Assembly: GCA_963666805.2 (NCBI GenBank)
Contig: CAXXWR010000007.1
Span: 62,001 to 126,000, forward strand
Direction: 5' to 3'
DNA: 64,000 nt
From: Fusibacter sp963666805
GTDB taxonomy: Bacteria; Bacillota; Clostridia; Peptostreptococcales; Acidaminobacteraceae
Shown: piece after piece, positions 43,974-52,945 of the stretch
How positions within the stretch are numbered: position 1 is the stretch's first letter
Layout of the letters: each line of letters starts with the position of its first letter
Notes under the pieces: model-generated
The model's database searches: none
What the model was told of the DNA's origin: nothing
What the model saw: only the letters and a program-made list of their open reading frames with translations
Translations under genes and position numbers: made by a program

Positions 43974-45056
43974 CTATGCCCCCAACTTATCTGCAACAAT
44001 TATTGCCGAATAGACTTTATCACTATCGATTTCAACTGGCATATTATAGATGGATTCTCCTTCTAAACATGCTGTTTCAGCAACCTTCATGATCTTATCT
44101 CTCGTTACATTTTCAACACCTAAATCTGCTAAACAAGTTGGCAAACCGATCATTTTACAATAATCAATAACTGTATTTAATGTTTTTTGAGGTGCATTTT
44201 CTAGTACCAATTGCACTATCACTCCAAAAGCAACCTTTTCACCATGATAACAGTGATGTGTTTCAGAAAGCGTCGTTAACCCATTGTGTATAGCATGTGC
44301 AGCTGCCAGTCCACTACTTTCAAATCCAATACCACTCAATAAAATATTCGCTTCAACAATATTTTCTAAAGCGGATGTTACGACATTTGATTCACATGCT
44401 ATTTTGGCTTTATAGGAGTCTTCCATAAGTGTCTTATAACATAATTCGGCTGCCTCTAATGCCAATAGACCACTTTTACCATTCGGAATATTATCTGACT
44501 TACTTTTAGCACAAGCTCTCGCCTCAAATACAGTAGACAAGGCATCACCCATTCCAGATACCAAAAATCGAACAGGTGCTTTAGCAATGATGCTTGTATC
44601 TACTAGAACCAAATCCGGATTTTTATCAAAATACATGTAAGACTCAAACTCGCCTTCATCAGTATAAATGACTGCTAAACTGCTACACGGCGCATCTGTA
44701 GAAGCAATTGTTGGTATAACCACAACCGGCAATTTTTCAAAATGACCAATCGCTTTTGCCGTATCCAGCGACTTGCCTCCGCCTATTCCAACGATAACAT
44801 CACAGTGTTGTTGATGAGCAATTGCCTTTAATCTATTAATTTCTGAATAGCTACATTCGCCATTAAAATAAGCCATCACATAGGGCATCTCTTTATTTTT
44901 TTGAGATTGCTCAAGCTTCGTATTAACATAAGTTAAGTCCTGTTTTGAAATAATCACTAAGGGTTTAGAACCCATTAATGATAAAGTCTCATTGAGATGT
45001 GCTAATTCATTTTCCCCTTGGATATACTTTGATGGTGAAATAAATATTTTCTTCAT
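43974..45056 (-). CDS. gldA: Glycerol dehydrogenase
   Basis: Oxidises glycerol to dihydroxyacetone with NAD+. The ATG at 45056 after GAGGAG gives 360 residues; 14 upstream codons lack a ribosome site. Family features: GIGGGKSLDTAKAIGH (NAD-binding), IASTDAPCSSLAVIY, and metal-ligand His in AAHAIHNGL and the HHCYHGEKVAFG segment. First gene of the gldA-dhaK-dhaL unit, which lies directly downstream of a PocR/AraC regulator. Confidence 0.95.
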   Translation of the reverse strand: MKKIFISPSKYIQGENELAHLNETLSLMGSKPLVIISKQDLTYVNTKLEQSQKNKEMPYVMAYFNGECSYSEINRLKAIAHQQHCDVIVGIGGGKSLDTAKAIGHFEKLPVVVIPTIASTDAPCSSLAVIYTDEGEFESYMYFDKNPDLVLVDTSIIAKAPVRFLVSGMGDALSTVFEARACAKSKSDNIPNGKSGLLALEAAELCYKTLMEDSYKAKIACESNVVTSALENIVEANILLSGIGFESSGLAAAHAIHNGLTTLSETHHCYHGEKVAFGVIVQLVLENAPQKTLNTVIDYCKMIGLPTCLADLGVENVTRDKIMKVAETACLEGESIYNMPVEIDSDKVYSAIIVADKLGA

Positions 45057-45081
45057 AATAGAACTCCTCTTTTCATTGATT

Positions 45082-45091
45082 AGTCGCGACT
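45082..45091. promoter_or_regulatory. Palindrome AGTCGCGACT ahead of gldA
   Basis: A perfect ten-base palindrome, unusually GC-rich for this AT-rich gap, 26 bases upstream of gldA. A TATAAT (minus strand) lies just upstream of it without a good -35, as is common for AraC-activated promoters. Possible operator; function inferred from position only. Confidence 0.35.
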
Positions 45092-45220
45092 TAATCATAT
45101 TATAGAAAGAGTAGCTTCTTTTTTCATCGGAAAAATCAGCCTTATCATGTGACTTATTGGTTTAAAATAACAATAAAATGATACATTATATAAGAAAATA
45201 AAAATTGTATTGCTTTTTTC

Positions 45221-46192
45221 TTATTTTACCCTCGTTTTCAACATCTTATTTTTATAGGAAGCGGGCGTCATTCCCGTTCTATTTTTAAACAATTTGATAA
45301 AATAACTTGCATTTTCAAAACCCAGTTCATCTGCTATTTGATTTACATTTTTATTAGTAGCCTTTAAGAGTTCTTCACTCTCACTTATTTTTTGTTGCAT
45401 GTGATAAGCCTTAAAACTCATTCCAAATTCTTTTTTGAAACACTTTGAAAAATAACTTTCACTGAGGTTACATGCTTTAGCAATATCGCTCAAATAAATC
45501 TTTTCATAAAGATGGGCATCTATATACTCTACAGCTACATTTAAAAAACTGTATTGCCTATTTTGAGGAATAAACTGAACATGATTTGTAAATGGCTGTT
45601 CATAATAGTTTTCATCCTTCAGATCCTCTAATAGCAACTTGTTATCATCGTCTCTGTTTTTATAAGTTGATAAAATTGCTTTTTCGACTAATATATTGCT
45701 TAAGTCAAATAATGTATCTCCAATAGCGTTTATCCGCTCATTATCCATTAAGGGCAACTTATTATAAGCTTGAATAATAGATGTATCAAGCATTTGATAA
45801 TTCGTCATCATTTTGGGACTAACAACATGTTCTAACGCTTCAATCTCATAGGTTCTCGTTTGTCCAGCCAAAATAGCACCTAAATATTGATTTTTATGAA
45901 TAATCGGAACCGCTATATCTACAATCCCCATATGACAAATATAGACATAGGGTTTTTGAGTTCTAGCCGCTTCAAGTCCACCTCTAGAATCACATTTTTG
46001 GCATAAATCACTGTACGGTTCTAAAGCTCTTACCTTTGAACAGAACTGATGACATCCACTATGTCGTGTTACAGGTACCCCCTTATAGTTAACTGTCAAA
46101 ATGGCCATTTCAATAGCTTTAGAAAGATTATCTTGTAAATTTTGAAACTTATTGATATCTAATATCTCATTCAGACTTAAATGTAAATTCAT
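45221..46192 (-). CDS. PocR-sensor AraC-family regulator of glycerol genes
   Basis: A 323-residue regulator. The N-terminal half (about 8-165) matches the PocR ligand-binding domain, with its Cys-rich part (HSGCHQFCSKVR, CQKCDSRGG) and DIAVPIIHKNQYLGAILAGQ. The C-terminal 100 residues are an AraC helix-turn-helix domain (IYLSDIAKACNLSESYFSKCFKKEFG, ending MTPASYK). PocR relatives control propanediol and glycerol use; position directly before gldA-dhaKL makes it their likely activator. TAAGGAG precedes the ATG. Confidence 0.9.
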   Translation of the reverse strand: MNLHLSLNEILDINKFQNLQDNLSKAIEMAILTVNYKGVPVTRHSGCHQFCSKVRALEPYSDLCQKCDSRGGLEAARTQKPYVYICHMGIVDIAVPIIHKNQYLGAILAGQTRTYEIEALEHVVSPKMMTNYQMLDTSIIQAYNKLPLMDNERINAIGDTLFDLSNILVEKAILSTYKNRDDDNKLLLEDLKDENYYEQPFTNHVQFIPQNRQYSFLNVAVEYIDAHLYEKIYLSDIAKACNLSESYFSKCFKKEFGMSFKAYHMQQKISESEELLKATNKNVNQIADELGFENASYFIKLFKNRTGMTPASYKNKMLKTRVK

Positions 46193-46301
46193 AATAAACT
46201 CCTTATAAATACAAGAATTGTACTAATATATGTACATTTTATCATAAATTTTAGCGTATCTATCTAAAAATTATTCATTAAACCAAATGTTACTCAACAA
46301 T

Positions 46302-46329
46302 AAAAAAGACTCCCCACTATAGGGGAGCC
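46302..46329 (-). terminator. Terminator after the acyltransferase gene
   Basis: GCTCCCC and GGGGAGT pair around a six-base loop, followed by C and six T on the minus strand, 22 bases after the plsC stop. Confidence 0.9.
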
Positions 46330-46351
46330 TAATGACTTGTATTCTCTAGCA

Positions 46352-47062
46352 TTAAATCAAATCAACTGATCCAATAATTGATTTAATTTCACTTGCCAAT
46401 TGATGCGTTTCACGGTTCATTTCACTTGTTATTTCAATTGCAGGATGAATAACTATTTTCACTTGTCCTGGTTTTATTAGAAAAGTGCCCTTAGGCATAA
46501 TGTCTAAAGAATGACAAATGCTCACAGGAACAATTGGCACACCTGACTTCGTTGCCAGCTTTAAACTGCCTGCCTTAAATTCTCCCATTTGTCCATTTGG
46601 GCTACGTGTCCCTTCTGGAAAAATAACCATACTCTGACCACTCTTAAGTAATTTTACGCCTGAAGAAATGGCCTTCACTTGTTGACGCATATTCTCACGA
46701 TCAATAAAGACGCATTGCATTGCCCGCATCCACGTCCTAACAAAAGGAATCTTTTCAGTTTCAGCCTTTGCAATAAAGCCCTTTGTTTTAGGCAATTGGG
46801 TAATTGCTAAAGGCACATCAAAATTACTTTGATGATTGGCGACATATACGACCGGTCCATCCGTCGGTATATTTTCAGCTCCAATCACCTCCGTCTTAAC
46901 ACCTGCAAGCTTCAATAATTCATGAGCCCACTTTCTCGCTTTTTCATCTGCAAATTCACGACGATTTTCAAGTGTTTCAAATGATTTGAGTTTAAACATC
47001 GCTGGTACAAGTGTCACTAATCTAATCCAAAAATAAATAAACCATATGATTGTTCTAAGCAT
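46352..47062 (-). CDS. plsC: 1-acyl-sn-glycerol-3-phosphate acyltransferase
   Basis: Acylates lysophosphatidic acid to phosphatidic acid in phospholipid synthesis. The ATG at 47062 follows GGAGG and gives 236 residues. An N-terminal membrane helix is followed by the catalytic motif NHQSNFD (HxxxxD, block I), the FIDRENM region (block II), FPEGTRS (block III) and VPIVPVSI (block IV). It stands alone between the pocR and kinase genes, with its own terminator. Confidence 0.92.
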   Translation of the reverse strand: MLRTIIWFIYFWIRLVTLVPAMFKLKSFETLENRREFADEKARKWAHELLKLAGVKTEVIGAENIPTDGPVVYVANHQSNFDVPLAITQLPKTKGFIAKAETEKIPFVRTWMRAMQCVFIDRENMRQQVKAISSGVKLLKSGQSMVIFPEGTRSPNGQMGEFKAGSLKLATKSGVPIVPVSICHSLDIMPKGTFLIKPGQVKIVIHPAIEITSEMNRETHQLASEIKSIIGSVDLI

Positions 47063-47132
47063 TGATGCCTCCATAAATAAATGTACTGATAAATATCATA
47101 CTTTACTTATCATACAATTGTCAATTATTCCT

Positions 47133-48422
47133 TTAGCTTAAATCATCATTTACAATAGGTAACTGTACTATAAAAGTCGTTCCTTCTCCGACTTCACTTC
47201 TGGCTTCAATATTACCTTTATGCTTATTCACGATAATATCATAAGAAATACTAAGTCCCAATCCCGTCCCTTGACCAACTGGTTTACTCGTATAAAAAGG
47301 TTCAAAAATTCTATGTAGTTTCACTTTTTCTATGCCTATACCATTATCTGAAATTTCAATTTGACAAATACCATTCACTTCACTTGCTTTAATATGTATT
47401 TCACCTTTTCTTTCATCAGGGCACATCTTAATGGCTTGCCCTGCATTGACAAGCAAATTCACTAGCACCTGCTCAATTTGTCCCTTGTTACAATAAACCA
47501 TTTGATCAAAATAGATTTCTTTCTCAATATTGGCAATGTATTTAAGTTCATTGGCAACGATGATAAGCGTTTCATCAATTAAAGTTTCCATATCTACTTT
47601 TTCAAAAACCTCATCTTCTGTTGTTCGCGCAAATTCTCGCATGCTTTTAACAATAATCGCCACTTTTTCTAATCCTTTTCGACTATCTTTAATCACTTCT
47701 GGAAAATCTTCTAAAACAAAATCCATATCACGTGTACGCCAAAAGCTTACAATTTCTTCCTTGTTTTTTTTAAGTGCTTCCCCTTCTCTACTCATCGTTT
47801 CTCGTAATAATTCCATCAAAGATTTTAAATCCTCAGAGTAAGCCTTTATTGTATCATAATTACTCATCACATAAGCCAGCGGATTATTGATTTCATGTGC
47901 AATACCAGCAGCAAGTTCACCAATTGCCATCAATTTTTCCTTTTGAAGCAAAAAATACTGGGCATCTTTTAAGGATTGGTTCACCTTGATAAGTTCCTGA
48001 TATTGTTGTTCAATAAGAGCCGCTTTTTTCTTATCTTCACGGTCATTTTCAATTTCTCTAATAATTGAATTTAAACGCGAAATAAACTCTATTTCTTCAA
48101 AAGGTTTATGGATATAATCTGACGCACCAAACTCAAAGCATTGCTTAAGAATATTAATGTCCGACACATTCGTTAGCATAATAAATTTAGGTAAATGATC
48201 AAAAGTCATTGTGCTTATTTTCTCAAGAACTTCAACACCTGACAATCCTGGCATAATAATATCCATTAAAACGAGATCATATCTGGTTTGTAAAATACAC
48301 TCAATTGCTTCTTCACCGCTAGAACATAAATCAATATCACATTGAATATGATTTTTAATCAGCGCATCTTTAGCATAAAGCTGATTGATTCTACTATCAT
48401 CAACAATCAATACCTTTATCAT
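47133..48422 (-). CDS. Receiver-histidine kinase protein (receiver domain at the N-terminus)
   Basis: A 429-residue soluble signalling protein. An N-terminal receiver domain (about 1-125) has the acidic pocket DDS, phospho-acceptor D54 (LMDIIMPG) and Lys of HKPF. A coiled-coil linker (about 125-160) leads to a HisKA domain with H176 (GIAHEINNPLAYV) and an HATPase domain (NLLVNAGQAI, DNGIGIE, GTGLGLSI). There is no membrane helix, so its input is probably phosphorylation of D54 by another kinase. No cognate regulator is adjacent. AAAAGGAGAG precedes the ATG. Confidence 0.92.
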   Translation of the reverse strand: MIKVLIVDDSRINQLYAKDALIKNHIQCDIDLCSSGEEAIECILQTRYDLVLMDIIMPGLSGVEVLEKISTMTFDHLPKFIMLTNVSDINILKQCFEFGASDYIHKPFEEIEFISRLNSIIREIENDREDKKKAALIEQQYQELIKVNQSLKDAQYFLLQKEKLMAIGELAAGIAHEINNPLAYVMSNYDTIKAYSEDLKSLMELLRETMSREGEALKKNKEEIVSFWRTRDMDFVLEDFPEVIKDSRKGLEKVAIIVKSMREFARTTEDEVFEKVDMETLIDETLIIVANELKYIANIEKEIYFDQMVYCNKGQIEQVLVNLLVNAGQAIKMCPDERKGEIHIKASEVNGICQIEISDNGIGIEKVKLHRIFEPFYTSKPVGQGTGLGLSISYDIIVNKHKGNIEARSEVGEGTTFIVQLPIVNDDLS

Positions 48423-48476
48423 TAGACTCTCCTTTTTGAACTGTTCTTAAGATATTCATACCCTTACACCAAATGA

Positions 48477-49226
48477 TTAACCTACCATTTCAACAAGCAT
48501 TTTTATAACTAAAGCAAAAGCAACAATCACAAAAATGGGTTTAATAAAATAGGACCCCTTGGTTACAGCCAAGTGGGTGCCTACACGAGCACCAATAATC
48601 ATTGAGATAGCCATGGGAATACCATAGGTAAAAGTGACTTGTCCGTTAAGCAAAAACATCGCAAGAGCTGCTATATTACTGGTCAAATTCATAGCCTTTG
48701 CATTGGCCGCCGCCTTTTTAAAATCAAAACCGAAAATATGAATTAAACCAAAAATAAGAAATGAACCCGTCCCTGGCCCAAAAAAACCATCGTAAAAACC
48801 AATCCCGCCTGCAAGCGTGACGCCCTTAACCTTAGTCATTTTACTGTCTTTTTTCACCACTTCCTCAAGACCCAATTTAGGATTTAATAGTGTATAAACT
48901 CCGATTAAGGCCACTAAAACAATAATCATGGCTTTTAAAAAATCCGGATTAATACCTAAAACAACTTTAACCCCTATTATTGATCCTATAAACGAAAACG
49001 GCACGAGATACTTTAACGTTTCCTTTTTTAAATTACCAGATTTATAATAATTATAAGTGCTACTGATAGCACCTGAACTTGCAGCAAATTTGTTGGTGCC
49101 CAAAGCCAGATGCGTTGGCATCCCAGTTGCAATTAATGCAGGTAAACTGATTAGGCCACCGCCTCCTACCATAGAATCAACTAAAGCAGCAAAAAAACCT
49201 GCTAGGCATATAATAATAATGGTCAT
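48477..49226 (-). CDS. TauE/SafE-family sulfite/anion exporter
   Basis: A 249-residue protein with about eight hydrophobic segments and the family features GGGGLISLPALIATGMP near the N-terminus and GFYDGFFGPGTGSFLIF in the middle. TauE/SafE members are thought to move sulfur-containing anions across the membrane; the substrate here is not inferable. The start directly follows the stop of the FliB-like gene (TAAATG), and its ribosome site is within that gene, so they are coupled. Confidence 0.87.
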   Translation of the reverse strand: MTIIIICLAGFFAALVDSMVGGGGLISLPALIATGMPTHLALGTNKFAASSGAISSTYNYYKSGNLKKETLKYLVPFSFIGSIIGVKVVLGINPDFLKAMIIVLVALIGVYTLLNPKLGLEEVVKKDSKMTKVKGVTLAGGIGFYDGFFGPGTGSFLIFGLIHIFGFDFKKAAANAKAMNLTSNIAALAMFLLNGQVTFTYGIPMAISMIIGARVGTHLAVTKGSYFIKPIFVIVAFALVIKMLVEMVG

Positions 49227-50438
49227 TTATTCCTCCGATAATTTTATAATGTAATCCATGGTGTTTTTATGGGTCTCTTTTAATTGATCTATACAGGTGA
49301 TGAAAAAACGGTCATGGTGTTCGATTGCCTTCGTCATACATTGCAAATAATCCAATACCTCTTGGTCATTTATTTCCCCCTTAATTGCAACAAGACCTGA
49401 CAATTCATAGTAAATCATCACTAGTCGAATATAAAATAAGAGATAGGCATTAAAGAGCCCCTCCGCTTCCGTAAAAGGAAACAAATTTTTATAACATAAA
49501 TTGACATAAAAATTTTCAAGTACATAGGGTTTTTCAACAAAGTAATGGTCGACCTTGTCAAATGCACTCTGAAAAACAGCTATAGGTTGTTTAAACCCTT
49601 CAGTGAAAATTTCAGTTCTTTTAAGATATCGCTTATTATCAACTGTCTGCCTTGCATCAAGTATCTGACTCATCCATTTATAAAAAGCATCCAGTCGATC
49701 TGTAGGCTTCATTTCTATCTTATTTTTTCTTAAATCAATCCGATCAACGCCCTCTTTTAGAAACTTATTGCTTGGGTTGTCATGGTTTTCAATCCCAACA
49801 ACATAATACCCCAGCAAGGTCATACGTTCTAAAAAAGGCATCTGCCTATCCTGTAGAATTGCAATAGACTGATTCCTAATCTCTAAAAGCGACTCTACTG
49901 GACTCCCTTTATAAATCGGCTCTGATGTATCAACCTTGTAATTTATCAAATGGGGTTTTGAAGTGATTGTCTTCTCTTTAAATTGAATGCCCTTGGGATT
50001 CAATAAAAAAAGGCGAAGAGCCTCAGGACATGCCGCACCCAAAGCGCCCTCCAATTGCCCATCAATTTCATTGTAAAGTCTCGGAAAAGTTGTACAGACA
50101 TTGGAAAGATAGCTTTCACCACAAGTCTTTTGAATCAAACATAACTTATCTTCGTCTAAAAAAGCACATTTTTTCCCTTTTTTAAGCTTAACATAAGCAT
50201 AGTCTACTGATGGATCATAAGAATATGGATTCTCCTTCACCTTTTTTTGAATAATTGATTTTAAAGGCAGCGTTTGAATTGCCTTATATTTTTGATAAGT
50301 GACTCGATCAATATCGACATTCCAGCCTATACAGCAATTATCTGTACAAGCTGATCCAATACAACTAAAGGCATCAAAATAATCAGGCACTTTGATTTTA
50401 ATCTTCAATTTTTTCAACCTCTCCTGGTTCATAACCAT
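49227..50438 (-). CDS. FliB-like (flagellin lysine-N-methylase family) protein
   Basis: A protein of up to 403 residues with the FliB-family Cys pattern near the N-terminus (FSCIGSACTDNCCIGW) and further Cys in KKCAFL, LCLIQKTCG and SNVCTTFPR, which suggest a metal or iron-sulfur site. FliB methylates flagellin lysines in Salmonella. The ATG at 50438 lies inside the cyclophilin gene with no ribosome site; a TTG at 50408, nine bases after AGGAGAGG, is a good alternative (393 residues). No flagellin gene is in the window, so the substrate is uncertain. Confidence 0.75.
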   Translation of the reverse strand: MVMNQERLKKLKIKIKVPDYFDAFSCIGSACTDNCCIGWNVDIDRVTYQKYKAIQTLPLKSIIQKKVKENPYSYDPSVDYAYVKLKKGKKCAFLDEDKLCLIQKTCGESYLSNVCTTFPRLYNEIDGQLEGALGAACPEALRLFLLNPKGIQFKEKTITSKPHLINYKVDTSEPIYKGSPVESLLEIRNQSIAILQDRQMPFLERMTLLGYYVVGIENHDNPSNKFLKEGVDRIDLRKNKIEMKPTDRLDAFYKWMSQILDARQTVDNKRYLKRTEIFTEGFKQPIAVFQSAFDKVDHYFVEKPYVLENFYVNLCYKNLFPFTEAEGLFNAYLLFYIRLVMIYYELSGLVAIKGEINDQEVLDYLQCMTKAIEHHDRFFITCIDQLKETHKNTMDYIIKLSEE

Positions 50439-51072
50439 TAAGTGACACAGTCATACTCTTAATGACTACTGGTGTAACCGGTTCATCATTAGCTCCTGTT
50501 TCCATCTGACAAACTTGATCAATCACATCTTGACCTTCAAAAACATAACCAAAAGCTGCATAACTCCCATCTAAAGAAGGGTAATCTGTCTGCATAATAA
50601 AAAATTGCGATCCAGCAGTATCTGGCATTTGTGTTCTTGCCATAGAAACAACCCCTTTAATATGCTTAAGCGGATTGTTAAAATCATTATCCGTGAACTC
50701 ACCCTTAATTGTATAGCCTGGACCACCTGTTCCATCACCATTTGGATCTCCGCCTTGCATCATAAAACCATCAATGACCCTATGAAACGTTAATCCATCA
50801 TAAAAACCAGAGTCACAAAGGTCAATAAAGTTATTGACTGTATTAGGTGCAATTTCTGGAAAAAGAGCGATTGTCATCTCATCACCTGACTCTAAAGTTA
50901 ACGTTACCTGCGGATATTCACTATAATCAAGTGTCGTTGGATCAAATGATTCCGCAACCTTATCACTTGCCTGATTGTCTTGACTGTTTTGACTGTCCTT
51001 ATTTTCATCTGCATTTTGACATCCTGCCATCACCATCATACTCATCACCAGTAATAAAATTATTTTTTTCAT
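50398..51072 (-). CDS. Lipoprotein cyclophilin-type peptidyl-prolyl isomerase
   Basis: Accelerates proline isomerisation in exported proteins. The ATG at 51072 follows GGGAGG and gives 224 residues. A lipoprotein signal ends MVMAGC (Cys17), then an Asp/Asn/Gln-rich linker (18-45), then a cyclophilin domain: NFIDLCDSGFYDGLTFHRVI, MMQGGDPNGDGTGGPGY, SQFFIM and FGYVFEGQDVI. It is expected outside the membrane. The end overlaps the FliB-like gene. It is divergent from the 51227 gene. Confidence 0.92.
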   Translation of the reverse strand: MKKIILLLVMSMMVMAGCQNADENKDSQNSQDNQASDKVAESFDPTTLDYSEYPQVTLTLESGDEMTIALFPEIAPNTVNNFIDLCDSGFYDGLTFHRVIDGFMMQGGDPNGDGTGGPGYTIKGEFTDNDFNNPLKHIKGVVSMARTQMPDTAGSQFFIMQTDYPSLDGSYAAFGYVFEGQDVIDQVCQMETGANDEPVTPVVIKSMTVSLNGYEPGEVEKIED

Positions 51073-51226
51073 TTTTGCCTCCCATGACGTCATTATTAGG
51101 TTTATAACCTTACTCTATCCATCTGTCTTTTTATTTTCTTAATCATTATACTATATATTCTATTTCAATATGAATAGAAACGTAATAAACGGGTATTTTT
51201 TTAAGAGATTCTTATAGGAGGCAAGC

Positions 51227-51691
51227 ATGAAAATAGAATTGACATTAGCAGAATGGCATAAAAATCAAGCCATCACTTGTTTTAATGAAACATGGGAATT
51301 AATCGATAAAAAAGAACGTACAACCGAAGAAGACTTATTGATGATACATAAAGCACATGCCTCTTGTTATCACTGGGGAGAAATCGGTGAATCACTGAAT
51401 CGCGCTCGGGGAGAATGGCTCGTCTCAAGAGTTTACTCACTCACTAACCAAGCAGATTCTGCACTTTATCATGCCCAGCGTTCATTTAACGAGTGTTTAA
51501 GTTCTGGCATCAAAGATGTCAATCTTGCATTTGCTTATGAAGCATTAAGTCATGCTTATCTAAAAAAAGGTCAACAAGCTATGTATAAAAAATATTATCG
51601 TCTTGCTCTAGAAGCATCAGAATCTATACACGAATCTGCCAACAAAACGTATTTTTTAGAAGAACTCCATAAAATAAAGCCGAGGTTTTAA
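51227..51691 (+). CDS. Small helical protein of unknown function
   Basis: A 154-residue protein I cannot name. It is largely helical and shows TPR-like pairs (NQADSALYHAQRSFNECLSSG, LAFAYEALSHAYLKKGQ, MYKKYYRLALEASES), so a TPR-type fold is plausible. There is no signal peptide or membrane helix. The N-terminal part contains HKAHASCYHWGEIG, which looks conserved-like (His, Cys, Trp). AGGAGG precedes the ATG. It ends two bases before the NRDE gene, so the two form a unit. Confidence 0.75.
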   Translation: MKIELTLAEWHKNQAITCFNETWELIDKKERTTEEDLLMIHKAHASCYHWGEIGESLNRARGEWLVSRVYSLTNQADSALYHAQRSFNECLSSGIKDVNLAFAYEALSHAYLKKGQQAMYKKYYRLALEASESIHESANKTYFLEELHKIKPRF

Positions 51692-51693
51692 AC

Positions 51694-52446
51694 ATGTGTA
51701 CAGTCTTATTTGCCTACAAAGAACATCCTAAATATCCACTTATTATTCTCAGTAATCGTGATGAAAGTTATCAACGTCCAAGCTTGCACGCCCATCACTG
51801 GAAACATAACCCCCTTATTTTTGGCGGGATTGATTTGAAAGCAGGTGGTACATGGCTTGCGGTATCTAAAAAGGCACGTTTTGCCTTCATTACAAACTAC
51901 AGAGATCTCTCTAAAGAGAACGATGGCCGTATTTCCCGTGGATTCTTACCAAGAGATTATTTGCTTTCCGAACTTAATCCTTATGAATATATGCAAAGTA
52001 TTCAAGCTAACAAAGAAGCTTATAACCCTTTTAACTTAATTGTTGGGGATATGAATACTCTTTATTACTATAGTAACGTTCAAGATATGATTGTTCCCAT
52101 CCAAAAAGGTTACTATGGCTTAAGCAACGGTCTTTTAGGTGAGAGTTGGCCAAAAGTGAACCGTGGCGTTTGCGAACTCGAATCCGCCACACTTCATTCA
52201 GAAATTGCCATTGAGGACTTTTTCAACATTTTAAGTAATACGCATACTTATGATTTCTCAATTCTCCCTAAAACAGGAATTGATGCAGATCTTGAAGAAG
52301 CACTCTCTTCTATCTTTATTGCTTTAGATCAATATGGTACAAGATACCAATCCATTGTTTTAATTGATCAAGAATCCCAGATTACCTTTTATGAAAAATC
52401 AATGGATCATCCACCCGTCTGGGAATCTCGGGTAACCACGGTCTAA
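51694..52446 (+). CDS. NRDE (TANGO2-like) family protein
   Basis: A 250-residue protein beginning MCTVLFAYKEHP with the family-defining NRDE motif (SNRDESYQRPS, residues about 21-31) and the GGIDLKAGGTWLAVS segment. The Cys at position 2 follows Met as in N-terminal nucleophile hydrolases, which is the fold proposed for the family; the reaction is unknown. It ends flush against the convergent marR gene (no intergenic base). It is co-transcribed with the small helical gene upstream. Confidence 0.88.
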   Translation: MCTVLFAYKEHPKYPLIILSNRDESYQRPSLHAHHWKHNPLIFGGIDLKAGGTWLAVSKKARFAFITNYRDLSKENDGRISRGFLPRDYLLSELNPYEYMQSIQANKEAYNPFNLIVGDMNTLYYYSNVQDMIVPIQKGYYGLSNGLLGESWPKVNRGVCELESATLHSEIAIEDFFNILSNTHTYDFSILPKTGIDADLEEALSSIFIALDQYGTRYQSIVLIDQESQITFYEKSMDHPPVWESRVTTV

Positions 52447-52896
52447 TTAAACCTTTTTCAAAGACTCTTTGACAAAATTTTGATTCATTTTTTTTAGCAG
52501 TTTTAAAAAGGTCTCAATCTCTTCTTCAGTGAAATCTTGGTAAGCAACTTGAATCACTTCATCAGAAATAAGCTTATACTTGGATTCGATAGATTGACCT
52601 AAGGATGTCAATTTAATTTGAGTGTTTCGTCTGTCTTGCGGGTCTATGCTTTTTTCAATATAGCCTTTGTCAATTAATTGTTGAATCAAAACCGATACAG
52701 TTGATTTGTTTTTACCAATTTTTTGAGCTATTTCTTTCATTGTCATCGGACTTTGAGCCTCAAATAAAACAGTGAGTATATTGCCGTGAGAAGGAATAAT
52801 CCCTTTTAGACCTTTTTCAACTATTTTATACTCAAGAAATTTTTCCATCTTTTTTTTAGTTTTGCTTATAAAATATATTATATATTGTGGATACAT
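52447..52896 (-). CDS. MarR-family transcriptional regulator
   Basis: A 149-residue winged-helix regulator: the DNA-binding part is MTMKEIAQKIGKNKSTVSVLIQQLIDKGYI, followed by the wing DPQDRRNTQIKLT and a dimerisation helix at the C-terminus. A GGGGGAGAGAG site precedes the ATG at 52896. It diverges from a quinone-oxidoreductase gene across a region with two matching inverted repeats, which it very probably binds. An effector (perhaps a quinone or electrophile) is inferred from the neighbour only. Confidence 0.9.
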   Translation of the reverse strand: MYPQYIIYFISKTKKKMEKFLEYKIVEKGLKGIIPSHGNILTVLFEAQSPMTMKEIAQKIGKNKSTVSVLIQQLIDKGYIEKSIDPQDRRNTQIKLTSLGQSIESKYKLISDEVIQVAYQDFTEEEIETFLKLLKKMNQNFVKESLKKV

Positions 52897-52945
52897 CTCT
52901 CTCCCCCTTTTTCTTATTATTATAAATCATCTCACTATAAATTTA

